Source of the DNA: Candidatus Poribacteria bacterium
GTDB lineage: Bacteria > Poribacteria > WGA-4E > WGA-3G
DNA: 64,000 nucleotides
Assembly: GCA_026706025.1 (NCBI GenBank)
Contig: JAPOZO010000050.1
Coordinates: 1 to 64,000 of the forward strand
Reading direction: 5' to 3'
The translations under genes and the position numbers were made by a program. The stretch's first letter is position 1; each line of letters begins with the position of its first letter. The notes beneath the pieces were generated by a model. That model did not search any database and had not been told where the DNA came from. It saw only the letters and a list, made by a program, of their open reading frames with translations. This document shows positions 9,285 through 17,675 of the stretch, one piece after another.

Positions 9285-9619
9285 GATCGTGTCTCCTTGT
9301 ATTCAAGCCAATAGTTTTTTGCGCGTTCAATATCCCGTGACTGTGTTGACTTATCTCCTCCGCAGAGCACAAGGACGCGTATATTATCGGGCTTACTGAA
9401 ATAGATGCGATAGCCCGCGCCAAAATGAAACCGCAGTTCAAACACTCCGTTCCCAATAACATGACAGTCACCAAAATTACCAGCCTCAAGCCTCACAAGC
9501 CTCCTTTGAATTCTGGTTCGCGTCCGTGTGTCTCGGATTGCGTTAAACCACTCAGCAAAAGGTTCATGACCGTTTGGTGTGCAGTAAAATTGCAATTCTC
9601 TTGGTTGTACGCTACGCAT
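9281..9619 (-). CDS. HigB/RelE-like toxin
   Basis: A 112-residue protein of the RelE/ParE superfamily (addiction-module killer type). Recognisable parts are the N-terminal FAEWFNAIRDTRTRTRIQRRL helix region, the central GNFGDCHVIGNGVFELRFHFGAGYRIYF strands, and the LVLCGGDKSTQSRDIERAKNYWLEY tail. The basic residues and Tyr in these positions are those linked to ribosome-dependent mRNA cleavage in the family. GGAGG lies 11 bases before the ATG. The gene precedes its antitoxin. It is intact, so the module could be active. Confidence 0.87.
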   Translation of the reverse strand: MRSVQPRELQFYCTPNGHEPFAEWFNAIRDTRTRTRIQRRLVRLEAGNFGDCHVIGNGVFELRFHFGAGYRIYFSKPDNIRVLVLCGGDKSTQSRDIERAKNYWLEYKETRS

Positions 9620-9649
9620 TAAGGTTTTGACCTCCGCAGCCTGCTACTT

Positions 9650-10843
9650 TTAGAACACTAATTCCGTCTCCACCGCTTCATCGTAATCTACGCCTTCGAC
9701 TTCAAACCCGAAAAGGTTTCGGAAACGTCGCCTATAACCTGCGTAATCGGAGAGTTCGTGGAAGTTGTCGGTGTCAATTTGTGCCCAACGCTCGGTCACT
9801 GCGTTGGTTATCTCAGGTTGTAACTCCCGGTCATCGAGTCGGATATAACGTTCACTATCGAGTTGGGGTTGTAACCCCGGTCCGAGATGTTCTGAGAAGA
9901 GGCGCCGCATCTGTCCAATGGGTGCCTCATTGACACCCTTCGCGTCCATGATGTCATAAAGAATGCTGATATAGAGCGGCACAACCGGAATCGCTGCAGA
10001 CGCTTGCGTAACAACGGCTTTGTTCACCGAAATATAAGCACTACCGCCGAGTTGATCAGCAAGTCGTTGGTCAAGTGCGTCCACATGTGCTTTCAGGTCG
10101 TCCTTTGCTCTACCGATAGTGCCCTCTCGGTAGATGGGCCAGGTCAAGGAACTTCCAATATAAGTATAGGCGACGACGGTTATTTCTGGCGCGAGCAATT
10201 CCGCGTCCGCCAATGCGTCAACCCATATCTCTAAATCTTCACCACCCATCACAGCAATTGTATCGGTGATCTCTCGTTCATTCGCTGGCTCAATCGTTAC
10301 AGGTGCGACGACTTCCCGACTTAGATCAATTGTCTTCCCTGTATATGGGGCGCCAATAGGTTTAAGAACGGATTCATGTGAGACACCGGTACCCGGGTGT
10401 ATTCGGCGTGGTGCGGCGATGCTATAGACGAGGGTATCTATTTTGCCGAAGTCCGCTTTGAGTCGGTCAATAGTTTCCGTTTTCATCTCATTTGAAAACG
10501 CGTCTCCGTTGAGACTCTGTGCGAGAAATCCGTCCGCTGCCGCTTGTTGATGGAAGGCAGCGGTGTTATAGTAGCCTGCCGATGCAGTGCGTCTGTCGTC
10601 GGCTGGACGTTCGTAGAGGAGTCCGAGCGTTTTGGCACCGTAAGCATAAGTCAAGGCGATGCGAGAGGCAAGCCCGTACCCCGTTGATGCTCCGATAACA
10701 AGGGCATTCATATCTGTCTCTTTGTGCGGGATGCCGTGCTGGATCTCGCCTATCTGGTTGTTTACATTCGCCTGACAACCTGCTGGATGGGCATTGGTAC
10801 AGATAAACCCACGTATCCGAGGTTTAACAATTTGAACTGCCAT
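9650..10843 (-). CDS. fabV: Trans-2-enoyl-ACP/CoA reductase FabV
   Basis: A 397-residue NADH-dependent enoyl reductase that completes the fatty-acid elongation cycle in the cytoplasm. It has the family start (IVKPRIRGFICTNAHPAGCQANV), the Rossmann glycine motif in NALVIGASTGYGLASRIALTYAYGA, and the FabV active-site Y-x8-K in YREGTIGRAK. Length matches the family (about 400). FabV is naturally resistant to triclosan and replaces FabI in many bacteria. AAGGAAAG precedes the start. It lies downstream of the RidA-family gene on the same strand (132-base gap), probably under the promoter at 11550-11578. No FabI is seen in this window. Confidence 0.95.
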   Translation of the reverse strand: MAVQIVKPRIRGFICTNAHPAGCQANVNNQIGEIQHGIPHKETDMNALVIGASTGYGLASRIALTYAYGAKTLGLLYERPADDRRTASAGYYNTAAFHQQAAADGFLAQSLNGDAFSNEMKTETIDRLKADFGKIDTLVYSIAAPRRIHPGTGVSHESVLKPIGAPYTGKTIDLSREVVAPVTIEPANEREITDTIAVMGGEDLEIWVDALADAELLAPEITVVAYTYIGSSLTWPIYREGTIGRAKDDLKAHVDALDQRLADQLGGSAYISVNKAVVTQASAAIPVVPLYISILYDIMDAKGVNEAPIGQMRRLFSEHLGPGLQPQLDSERYIRLDDRELQPEITNAVTERWAQIDTDNFHELSDYAGYRRRFRNLFGFEVEGVDYDEAVETELVF

Positions 10844-10975
10844 TTTTTTTACTTTCCTTGCGGCGTAATAAGCGTGGTTTCATGCTTAGAGTATTCTCCT
10901 CCCGAGTCGCCCTCCACTTCGTTTCGGGCTGCGCTTTCGTGACTCATAATACCGACTTTAAGTTTCCTCAAGAGA

Positions 10976-11437
10976 TTAATCCTCAATTTCGATGACCATT
11001 TCAACTTCAACGGGGATCCCGCCGGGCAATTGCACCATGCCGACTGCGGAGCGCGCATGTTTGCCTTTATCGCCAAATACCTCAACGAAGAAATCTGATG
11101 CGCCGTTGACGACTGCCGGTTGGTCGATAAAATCGGGTGCTGAATTGACGAACCCAACCACTTTGACGACCCGTTTCACCCTGTCCAAATCACCGAGTGC
11201 GTGTTTGAGGGTACTTAATAAGGCGATCGCCACCTCCCGCGCCGATGCGTAGCCTTCTTCAATCGTCGCATCGGTACCGAGTTGACTCTTATAGATTGGA
11301 CCTTCACCTGTTCCGGGTCCGTGTCCTGACGTAAATATGAGATTGCCGGTCTGCACCGTTGTAACGTAATTCGCTACGGGGACCGCTGGTTCTGGTAGTT
11401 CCACACCTAATTCTTCAAGCCTTTGTTCTACTTTCAT
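10976..11437 (-). CDS. RidA/YjgF/Endoribonuclease L-PSP family protein
   Basis: A 153-residue member of the RidA superfamily, which hydrolyses reactive enamine/imine intermediates of amino-acid metabolism. It has the longer N-terminus typical of the RidA-like subgroup (MKVEQRLEELGVELPEPAVPVANYVTTVQTGNLIF begins the domain), GYASAREVAIALLSTLKHALGDLD in the middle, and the terminal GGIPVEVEMVIEIED. The central Arg of canonical RidA (about Arg105, in RSAVGM) is visible in KHARSAVGMVQLPGG. AAGGA lies about 8 bases upstream of the ATG. Substrate is unknown. It is probably first in an operon with fabV. Confidence 0.9.
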   Translation of the reverse strand: MKVEQRLEELGVELPEPAVPVANYVTTVQTGNLIFTSGHGPGTGEGPIYKSQLGTDATIEEGYASAREVAIALLSTLKHALGDLDRVKRVVKVVGFVNSAPDFIDQPAVVNGASDFFVEVFGDKGKHARSAVGMVQLPGGIPVEVEMVIEIED

Positions 11438-11549
11438 TGATCCGTCCTTTTAGAAATAGATTATTAGATTCTAATATACCGCAAACACGATATCTTTGGT
11501 ATAACTCGTAAGTCAAAACTTGCCGTGATCGTTTGCTTTCACCTCTATT

Positions 11550-11578
11550 ATTAAACAGACTTTCGCTAATTTTGTCAA
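11550..11578 (-). promoter_or_regulatory. Sigma70-type promoter for the RidA-fabV operon
   Basis: On the minus strand: -35 TTGACA (11573-11578), 17-base spacer, -10 TTTAAT (11550-11555). The RidA gene begins about 105 bases further on. It is divergent from the promoter at 11619. Confidence 0.6.
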
Positions 11579-11618
11579 GCAAAGTTTTTGTGCATCCGCA
11601 GTATCAAAACGCTACAAT

Positions 11619-11647
11619 TTGCTTTATAGCGCGACCTATGCTAAAAT
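11619..11647 (+). promoter_or_regulatory. Sigma70-type promoter for the alcohol dehydrogenase-sulfatase operon
   Basis: -35 TTGCTT (11619-11624), 17-base spacer, -10 TAAAAT (11642-11647), about 50 bases before the dehydrogenase ATG. Confidence 0.6.
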
Positions 11648-11702
11648 GCAGGAGGTTTAACCGAAATATCCGTATATCTTTAGGAAGACACAAGGAGCAA
11701 CT

Positions 11703-12725
11703 ATGAAGGTCGCAGCAATTTTAGGTGAACATCAAGCAGGGCTCGTCGAGGTGCCAGATCCAACACCGAAAGAGGATTGGGTCGTCGTAAAAATCCATGC
11801 GTCGCCGATGTGTAACGAATACCACGCTTTTGAGCACGGCAGCAAAACTGATCGGATGGGACACGAGGCAGCAGGTGAGGTTGTCGATGTTGCACAACCC
11901 GGAAAAGTAGAGGTAGGCGATAGAGTAGTCGTGATGCCGCAATATCCTTGTGGGAAATGCGCGCTTTGCACAGATGGTGACTATATCCACTGCGAAAACA
12001 ACTACAATTTTGAGGAATTCGTCGGATCCCCTTACGGCAGTGCGACAATGGCACAGTATATCCTGAAACCGTCTTGGTTGCTCCCGAAGATTCCAGACAA
12101 CGTCTCTTATGAACACGCCTCACTTGCGTGTTGTGCGTTAGGGCCGTCCTACCGCGCCTTCGACGAGATGGGGGTTAACGCGACACATACCGTGCTCATC
12201 ACGGGTATTGGCCCCGTCGGTTTCGGTGCGATTACCAACGCCAGGTTCCGCGGTGCGAAGGTCATCGCAGCAGAATTAATTCCGTGGCGCGCCGAGCGGG
12301 CAAAACAGATGGGCGTTGAAGCGGTCATCAATCCAACCGATGAAGATGCTGTTGATCAGATTCGCGACCTTACAACAGACGGGCGCGGTGTCGATTTCGC
12401 GCTTGATTGTTCTGGCAACGTCCAAGCGCATCGGCTTTGCATTGACGCAACGCGTCGGCGCGGCACCATCGCTTTTGTTGGACAAAGTGGCAGAAACGAT
12501 ACTGTTATCCATGTGAGTCCGGATCTCATCGGCAAAGGATTACGTCTCGCTGGCGCGTGGCACTATAACCTGAACCAATTCCCCGGATTGATGAAGGTCA
12601 TCGAAGGATCATCGCTCCTCGACTTGCTGATCAGCAACGTCTTCCCCATGAGTGAAATCCAAGCGGCATTTGAGACCTCCGCCTCTCACGAAAGTTCTAA
12701 GATTATCCTCAAACCTTGGGAATAA
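11703..12725 (+). CDS. Zinc-dependent alcohol dehydrogenase family protein
   Basis: A 340-residue medium-chain dehydrogenase/reductase. The N-terminal GroES-like domain has the catalytic-zinc elements (Cys in MCNEYHAFEHG, GHEAAGEVV) and the four-Cys structural-zinc lobe (YPCGKCALCTDGDYIHC). The Rossmann domain has VLITGIGPVGFGAITNARFRGAKVIA. It should oxidise an alcohol or polyol with NAD(P), substrate unknown. AAGGAG sits 6 bases before the ATG. The sulfatase gene follows after 3 bases, so the two are almost certainly one operon. Together they suggest processing of a sulfated sugar or polyol, which is inference. Confidence 0.93.
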   Translation: MKVAAILGEHQAGLVEVPDPTPKEDWVVVKIHASPMCNEYHAFEHGSKTDRMGHEAAGEVVDVAQPGKVEVGDRVVVMPQYPCGKCALCTDGDYIHCENNYNFEEFVGSPYGSATMAQYILKPSWLLPKIPDNVSYEHASLACCALGPSYRAFDEMGVNATHTVLITGIGPVGFGAITNARFRGAKVIAAELIPWRAERAKQMGVEAVINPTDEDAVDQIRDLTTDGRGVDFALDCSGNVQAHRLCIDATRRRGTIAFVGQSGRNDTVIHVSPDLIGKGLRLAGAWHYNLNQFPGLMKVIEGSSLLDLLISNVFPMSEIQAAFETSASHESSKIILKPWE

Positions 12726-12728
12726 GCC

Positions 12729-14123
12729 ATGCCAACAACACACAGACCGAACATACTTCTCATCGTGTCCGATGACCACGCGGCACCCGCGATTAGCTGC
12801 TATGGTAGTGAAATGAACCGCACCCCGAATATCGATCGAATCGGTGATGGCGGGATGCGGTTCAACAACTGTTTCTGTACAAACGCGATCTGCACACCTG
12901 CCCGTGGCTCCATCCTAACGGGGAAGTACAGCCATAAAACCGGCATCAAAACCCTCGCGGATACAATCGATCACACGCAGGAACGGACGGTCGCACAGAT
13001 ACTGCATGAAGACGGATATCAGACGGCGATTGTCGGAAAATGGCACCTCGGACACGGTGGTGTCAGCGATCCGCACGGCTTCGATTACTGGAATGTGTTC
13101 CCAGGGCAAGGCGCGCACATCAACCCTGAAATGATTGAGATGGGTGAACGCAAACAATTTAACGGATATTCCGCAGACATCGTGACAAACAGTTCGCTGA
13201 ATTGGCTACAAAATAGGGAGATAGATCAGCCGTTCTTCCTGATGACGACCTATAAAGCGACACACGATCCGTTTTTTCCGAATCCAAAGCATCTACATCT
13301 CTATACGGACGAAATTCCTGAACCACCGACTTTCAACGACACCTATGAAAATCGGGCAGATGCTGCAGCTATGAACACGGCGAAGGTCAGCATCATGCAA
13401 CGGAAAAACCATCTCCCAGAGCCAACGCCGGAAGGTCTGGAAGGCGATGATCTGAAGCGGTGGAACTATCAGTGCTACATGCAGAACTACCTACGTTGTG
13501 CGCACGCTATCGACGAAAACGTTGGACGATTGCTTGATTATCTGGATGCTGAAGATTTAGCGGAGGACACGCTCGTCATCTATTCGGCGGATCATGGGTT
13601 CTTTTTAGGTGATCACGGCTGGTACGATAAACGGTTCATGTATGAGGCATCGATGCGGATTCCGTTGCTTGTCCGATATCCACGTGAGATTCCAGCGGCA
13701 GGCGTCAGCGATCAGATTGCCCTGAATGTCGATTTTGCACCGACGCTACTCAACTACGCTGGCATAGCAATTTCAAACGATATACAGGGAAGTAGTCTCC
13801 GAACCTCGTTGGCGGGTGAAATGCCTACGGATTGGCGGACATCCATGTATTACCGATATTGGATGCACCTCGCGCATTTCAATATCCCCGCGCACTATGG
13901 CGTGCGGACAGAACGCTATAAACTCATCTACTATTACGGTGAGGCGTTAGGGTCAGGCGGTGCGATTGATCGTTCTACACCCCCGGAATGGGAATTGTTC
14001 GATTTGGAGAAAGACCCGCATGAGATGCACAATGTCTACGCAGATCCGGCGTATGCGGGGATTGTTGTAGAATTGAAGGCGGAATTGGAACGGCTACGAG
14101 ATGAATTGGGGGATTATGAGTGA
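12729..14123 (+). CDS. Sulfatase, formylglycine (C-x-P-x-R) type
   Basis: A 464-residue S1-family sulfatase. The calcium-binding aspartates are in ILLIVSDDH (about 15-16) and the modification motif is Cys55-T-P-A-Arg59 (AICTPARGSILTGKY), where Cys is converted to formylglycine. Further landmarks are GKWHLGHGG, SADHGFFLGDHGWYDK with the late metal-binding Asp-His, and PLLVRYP. The family hydrolyses sulfate esters, often on algal or host glycans. No signal peptide is apparent, so a cytoplasmic or atypically exported enzyme is suggested. No anaerobic sulfatase-maturing or FGE gene is in the window. Coupled to the upstream dehydrogenase. Confidence 0.94.
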   Translation: MPTTHRPNILLIVSDDHAAPAISCYGSEMNRTPNIDRIGDGGMRFNNCFCTNAICTPARGSILTGKYSHKTGIKTLADTIDHTQERTVAQILHEDGYQTAIVGKWHLGHGGVSDPHGFDYWNVFPGQGAHINPEMIEMGERKQFNGYSADIVTNSSLNWLQNREIDQPFFLMTTYKATHDPFFPNPKHLHLYTDEIPEPPTFNDTYENRADAAAMNTAKVSIMQRKNHLPEPTPEGLEGDDLKRWNYQCYMQNYLRCAHAIDENVGRLLDYLDAEDLAEDTLVIYSADHGFFLGDHGWYDKRFMYEASMRIPLLVRYPREIPAAGVSDQIALNVDFAPTLLNYAGIAISNDIQGSSLRTSLAGEMPTDWRTSMYYRYWMHLAHFNIPAHYGVRTERYKLIYYYGEALGSGGAIDRSTPPEWELFDLEKDPHEMHNVYADPAYAGIVVELKAELERLRDELGDYE

Positions 14124-14188
14124 ATTGGAATCATCCATCCGAAAGAAATTGAAAACTTTTGACCATGTTTTTCGGTACGGGCGTTTCT

Positions 14189-14608
14189 TCAGTTGGATGC
14201 TCCTTTTAGGACATCAACAGGCTCCTTTCGGCCCCTCTCTGTCAAATCGAAGTCCTTATCAAAGCTAACAATCTGTAGATCGTATTTCTCAGCAACCGCA
14301 TATTGATAAACATCATCAAAATCGAGATTGAATTTTTGAGTGGGTAGGTTTAATGTCTTAAGATCCTCTGGAGTGAGTGAAAGTATACTAATGCCATCAA
14401 CAATCATATCTTCCACAAAGCGAGTGAAAATTGTAAAATTCTTTACTCGAAACAAAGCGATGCCAATCGAATAAACAGAGAAATCTGTCATGAAGATTGT
14501 GTCTAAATCAATCAACTGGAAAAATGACTCGACTTCTGCTGCCCTCTCTTGACGCAACAATGCTTCAAGAAAGATATTGGTATCTACAAGATACACTAAT
14601 CTCTCCAT
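14189..14608 (-). CDS. PIN-domain toxin (VapC-like)
   Basis: A 139-residue PIN-domain RNase. The catalytic carboxylates are visible: Asp in YLVDTNIFLEALL (about residue 9), Glu15-type position in FLEALL, and the late Asp residues in FDDVYQYAVAEKYDLQIVSFDKDFD. Family members cleave tRNA or rRNA when released from their antitoxin. Its start lies 13 bases inside the upstream gene, which encodes the partner. The order (antitoxin then toxin) fits VapBC. The gene appears complete. Confidence 0.88.
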   Translation of the reverse strand: MERLVYLVDTNIFLEALLRQERAAEVESFFQLIDLDTIFMTDFSVYSIGIALFRVKNFTIFTRFVEDMIVDGISILSLTPEDLKTLNLPTQKFNLDFDDVYQYAVAEKYDLQIVSFDKDFDLTERGRKEPVDVLKGASN

Positions 14609-14802
14609 TCCAATGTTTTCTTTTGAAGTTCAAGTGCTGTATACTGGTCCCGATATTCTTCCAAAGCACCAATCCAATCTAACTTTGGTTTCTTTTTTTC
14701 TTGTGAAACTTTTTCGGTTAGAAGGGTATCAATGAAATGGATCACTTCCTTATGACATTCAGGAGGTAACAGTTTGAGTTTTTCAATAATGATCGATTCC
14801 AT
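14596..14802 (-). CDS. DUF2281-like antitoxin partner of the PIN toxin
   Basis: A 68-residue protein. It starts MESIIIEKLKLLPPECHKEVIHFIDTLL, a pattern typical of the DUF2281 family found upstream of PIN toxins, and continues as a lysine-rich stretch and a C-terminal amphipathic part that would wrap the toxin. AAAGGAG precedes the ATG. The stop overlaps the start of the PIN gene, so translation is coupled. No separate DNA-binding domain is obvious. Confidence 0.8.
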   Translation of the reverse strand: MESIIIEKLKLLPPECHKEVIHFIDTLLTEKVSQEKKKPKLDWIGALEEYRDQYTALELQKKTLEWRD

Positions 14803-14906
14803 TTTTATCTATCTCCTTTACCTTTTTTGTATTACTCCCTCGTATGACAATTCTTAGGGGAGCATCAGTTTTTCGATGTTCACCGCAACTAACGTACTTT
14901 ACTGTA

Positions 14907-14944
14907 AATATTATAAATTATCTTGATATTTAAAGCAAACCTTT
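14907..14944. repeat. 38-bp direct repeat, copy 1
   Basis: Identical over 38 bases to 15116-15153 (contains TTATAAATTATCTTGATATT). The pair brackets the truncated nucleotidyltransferase gene, whose frame ends just 2 bases beyond this copy. Confidence 0.9.
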
Positions 14945-14946
14945 CC

Positions 14947-15063
14947 TCAAGCGTAGGAACCGAATAAGCCGATCCATTTGACCCCATATTTCTGCAAAGT
15001 TTCCCGATTGTCCACAAGTGTTTGCTTGATAAATGCTTTGCTAAGAATTTTTGGGTTCGTCAT
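14947..15063 (-). pseudogene. Truncated minimal nucleotidyltransferase (MNT-type) gene
   Basis: A 38-codon frame with its own ribosome site (GGAG, 9 bases before ATG). It reads MTNPKILSKAFI, then VKWIGLFGSYA, then stop. The GLFGSYA stretch is the start of the nucleotidyltransferase signature G-S-x-A-R-G, normally followed by Glu and the S-D-x-D metal site. It stops exactly where the signature should continue, at the edge of the 38-bp direct repeat. The catalytic aspartates and any HEPN partner are gone. It is a relic of a HEPN/MNT toxin-antitoxin type gene. Confidence 0.75.
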
Positions 15064-15115
15064 TTTACAAAGTCTCCACTTTCACCTCAACCCACATGCT
15101 CTATTGCTTCATGTT

Positions 15116-15153
15116 AATATTATAAATTATCTTGATATTTAAAGCAAACCTTT
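15116..15153. repeat. 38-bp direct repeat, copy 2
   Basis: Second perfect copy of the 14907-14944 element, about 50 bases upstream of the PhyH gene at 15204. Apart from the repeats and the relic, the 14803-15203 gap holds nothing recognisable. Confidence 0.9.
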
Positions 15154-15203
15154 ATATCATGTTTAGCAAGGGAAAATCACCTTATCTCGCTTGAGGAAAG
15201 CAC

Positions 15204-16016
15204 ATGACCCCGAAACAGAAATATCTCTTTGACTTACGCGGCTACCTGCATTTAGAGAAGGTCTTAACACCGGAAGAACTTAGTAACGCACAAGCAGCCA
15301 TTGAACGGCTTGTGCAGGCAGCCCCAGATGAATTGCCTCCTGGAATTAGTCGAGGTGGCGAAGGTTTTTCAAACGGGTTTTCAGCGGATAAATCGCTCGA
15401 AGCGTTGACGCTCCACCCCACCACATGGCCCATCATTAAAGAGTTGACTTTCAATAAGCCGCGTTTCAATCGTGGGTCGCTTGTTGTCAATACGCACGAA
15501 CGCCCAGAGATGACACCACTGCATTCTGCCGGTGAAGGTTTCCGATGGACACGACGGTATGAAGTCAAAAACGATCAAATTTTCACGAACGACATCGTTG
15601 CCTTCTTCTATTTCACGGATGTCTATCCAGGGGACGGTGGCTTGATAGTTTTGCCTGGTTCTCATAAACGCAATTTTAAGCGTCCGGAAAACCTGTTTTT
15701 CTCTAAACCTGACAATCCAGATGCTCCACTCCACCCAGCTCTTGTCAATGTGGCACCGAAAGCGGGAGATGTTGTGATTATCACCGAGATGTTGACACAC
15801 GGTGTGCTGGTCTGGAAACCGAAAGATCGGGATCGACGGTTTTTGATCTTGCGGTATAAGACGCAGTTTTTTCAAGACGAGCGCGGGATCCGAGAACTCT
15901 TTCCGCCAGAAGTGATGGAGAGACTCTCTCCAGAAACGAAAGCGTTGGCGGCTTACGGGTCAGAATGGGAAATCAAGGACCTCGTAAAACAGGACAATGT
16001 GAGGTTAACTATATAG
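15204..16016 (+). CDS. PhyH-family protein with HxA iron motif, copy 2
   Basis: A 270-residue member of the PhyH Fe(II)/2-oxoglutarate superfamily. The fold landmarks are present: TPLHSAGEGFRW, VAFFYFTDVYPGDGGLIVLPGSHK, His199 in LTHGVLVW and the Arg in RRFLILRY. Where canonical members have His-x-Asp, this one has His107-Ser-Ala109. In known Fe/2OG halogenases (SyrB2, HxA; WelO5, HxG) loss of this carboxylate opens a site for halide. It can also mean an inactive or structurally altered enzyme. GAGGAAAG precedes the ATG. Next gene: nucleoside phosphorylase, 21 bases on. Confidence 0.88.
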   Translation: MTPKQKYLFDLRGYLHLEKVLTPEELSNAQAAIERLVQAAPDELPPGISRGGEGFSNGFSADKSLEALTLHPTTWPIIKELTFNKPRFNRGSLVVNTHERPEMTPLHSAGEGFRWTRRYEVKNDQIFTNDIVAFFYFTDVYPGDGGLIVLPGSHKRNFKRPENLFFSKPDNPDAPLHPALVNVAPKAGDVVIITEMLTHGVLVWKPKDRDRRFLILRYKTQFFQDERGIRELFPPEVMERLSPETKALAAYGSEWEIKDLVKQDNVRLTI

Positions 16017-16037
16017 ACAGGATTTCAAAAATACACA

Positions 16038-16805
16038 ATGCTCAAAGAGTTAACGAAAAATGAATGGTTGTCGCTTTTAAATATCCCTGAGGACAAGGTA
16101 CCGACCATTTTAATCCTGCGAGGAACACGCAATCTAAAAGTCAATTACGCCAAGCACAGCACCTTTTTTAGGGACATTTATGAAGTCGGTTCACCGAATG
16201 GTATTTTTGAGGATGTGCTGATTGGTGATTATAAGAACATCAGCGTTGGTTACGCTTCCGTGTACGGTGACGCGATGGCTTCTGAAATCACACATCTATT
16301 CGGTGTGCTGGGAACATCCTTAGTCATACAAACAGGTTGCTGCGGTGCGTTGAACGATAGTATTCAAGCAGGTGATATCGTCTGCGTAACATCAGCATAT
16401 TGTGGTGAAGGGGCAGCACAATACTATTTACCACAGACTCAGGAAATCAATGCCTCACTTGATCTTGTTGAACAGATTACGCCTTCACGTGTTGCCTCTG
16501 TTGAGATACATAAAGGTCCAATCTGGACGACATCGGCACTGCTTGCAGAGGGAAAAGCAGAAATTCAGCGTTGGTCTCATCAAGGTTATATTGCCGTGGA
16601 CATGGAAACGGCTACTACTTTCGCAGTTGCTGAATACTTTGGGATGCAACGTCTATCATTACTGTTCGTTTTTGATAATCCGAGCAAGGGTGAGCATATT
16701 CTCTTGAGCGATGTTGAAAAGCAAAGCCGTAGGGAAAAGGGAGAACAAGCCGTTATTGATACGACCTTAGCTATCATAGAAAATTACGAAAATGGAAATC
16801 ATTAA
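16038..16805 (+). CDS. Nucleoside phosphorylase (PNP/UDP family)
   Basis: A 255-residue protein of the purine-nucleoside/uridine phosphorylase superfamily. The phosphate and ribose binding regions are recognisable: ILRGTRN, the VIQTGCCGALNDSIQAGDIVCVTSAYCGEG segment (about 95-125), and the typical AVDMETATTFAVAEYFGMQ with the ribose-binding Met-Glu. It should cleave a nucleoside with phosphate for salvage. The base is not predictable. It overlaps the GNAT gene by 14 bases and follows PhyH closely, so the three probably form one transcript. Confidence 0.88.
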   Translation: MLKELTKNEWLSLLNIPEDKVPTILILRGTRNLKVNYAKHSTFFRDIYEVGSPNGIFEDVLIGDYKNISVGYASVYGDAMASEITHLFGVLGTSLVIQTGCCGALNDSIQAGDIVCVTSAYCGEGAAQYYLPQTQEINASLDLVEQITPSRVASVEIHKGPIWTTSALLAEGKAEIQRWSHQGYIAVDMETATTFAVAEYFGMQRLSLLFVFDNPSKGEHILLSDVEKQSRREKGEQAVIDTTLAIIENYENGNH

Positions 16806-17199
16806 AGCAAAACTAAGTGATACCAAAAGACTTGCCGAACTGAACAGATGCCTCATTGAGGACGAACAGCACCCCAATCCGATGAACATAGCCGAACTCA
16901 CCGAACGGATAAAAGCGTGGTTGGCAACCGACTATATCTGCTATACGGTCAAGGAGAACGGAGATATCGTCGCGTATTGTCTATACAGAGATGACGGCGG
17001 ATACTATTATATGCGGCAATTGTACGTGGACAGAGCGCATCGGCGAAAAGGCATCGCTACGCAGCTGCTGGATTGGTTGTACGAAAACGTATGGACGGAT
17101 AAGAAAGTCAGATTGGATGTACTCGTCCATAACGAAGATGCCGTTGCCTTTTACAAGCGTTACGGCTTCAGAATCGGTGTCTATAGAATGGAGAAATAA
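16792..17199 (+). CDS. GNAT-family N-acetyltransferase
   Basis: A 135-residue single-domain acetyltransferase. The acetyl-CoA binding motif is in LYVDRAHRRKGIATQLLDWLYE (the R/Q-x-x-G-x-G/A type loop), preceded by DDGGYYYMRQ and followed by the VRLDVLVHNEDAVAFYKRYGFR motif typical of the family. The acceptor substrate is unknown. It starts within the end of the nucleoside phosphorylase gene. After it comes a 146-base AT-rich gap without a recognisable gene. Confidence 0.88.
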   Translation: MEIIKAKLSDTKRLAELNRCLIEDEQHPNPMNIAELTERIKAWLATDYICYTVKENGDIVAYCLYRDDGGYYYMRQLYVDRAHRRKGIATQLLDWLYENVWTDKKVRLDVLVHNEDAVAFYKRYGFRIGVYRMEK

Positions 17200-17345
17200 T
17201 CCATAATTCACTGTACATTTGACACAGATTCTTTGTTAATGTTATTATATATCAAGGTAGTGTTATTTATTAACAGATAATAAAACTCAGGACTAAATCA
17301 ATTTGCCTCACGAGATTCCCTGCCTAAAATATTGAGATTACCATC

Positions 17346-17675
17346 ATGGCTGAATACATTAATGGGATCAACCCTGACATCCTCAAATGGGCGCGCGAAC
17401 GTTCCGGTTATGCCGTGGAAGCGATTGCCGCGTTTTTGAAAAAAGATGCCTCAATCGTCAATGATTGGGAATCGGGAGAACGCGCGCCGACTTATATTCA
17501 ACTCGAGAAATTAGCGGATAAATACAAGCGTCCCATCGCCCTCTTTTTTTTTCCAGAACCGCCCGACGAACCGAATATTGCCGAGCACCTCGAGCAAGGA
17601 TTCAGTATGGATTCATATCAAGAGAAAATTGGAGTTTCTAACGTTAACTCAGGGAACCTAAGGAACCTACAATGA
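17346..17675 (+). CDS. XRE-type helix-turn-helix protein, truncated ImmR/ImmA-type
   Basis: A 109-residue protein. The N-terminal HTH (about 8-65: ILKWARERSGYAVEAIAAFLKKDASIVNDWESGERAPTYIQL) and the hinge RPIALFFFPEPPDEP match the start of the common XRE plus ImmA (DUF955 metallopeptidase) proteins of 350-400 residues. After PPDEP the sequence loses resemblance and stops, so the peptidase (HExxH) is missing. The stop overlaps the next ATG by 4 bases, coupling it to the PhyH gene. It may be a remnant or a stand-alone regulator of that gene. Confidence 0.75.
   Translation: MAEYINGINPDILKWARERSGYAVEAIAAFLKKDASIVNDWESGERAPTYIQLEKLADKYKRPIALFFFPEPPDEPNIAEHLEQGFSMDSYQEKIGVSNVNSGNLRNLQ

Noticed and set aside
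10849-10975. Short frame MSHESAARNEVEGDSGGEYSK and an overlapping frame before fabV
   Set aside because: The ribosome site is too far away, it has repeat-like composition, and fabV has its own Shine-Dalgarno site. Treated as untranslated leader.
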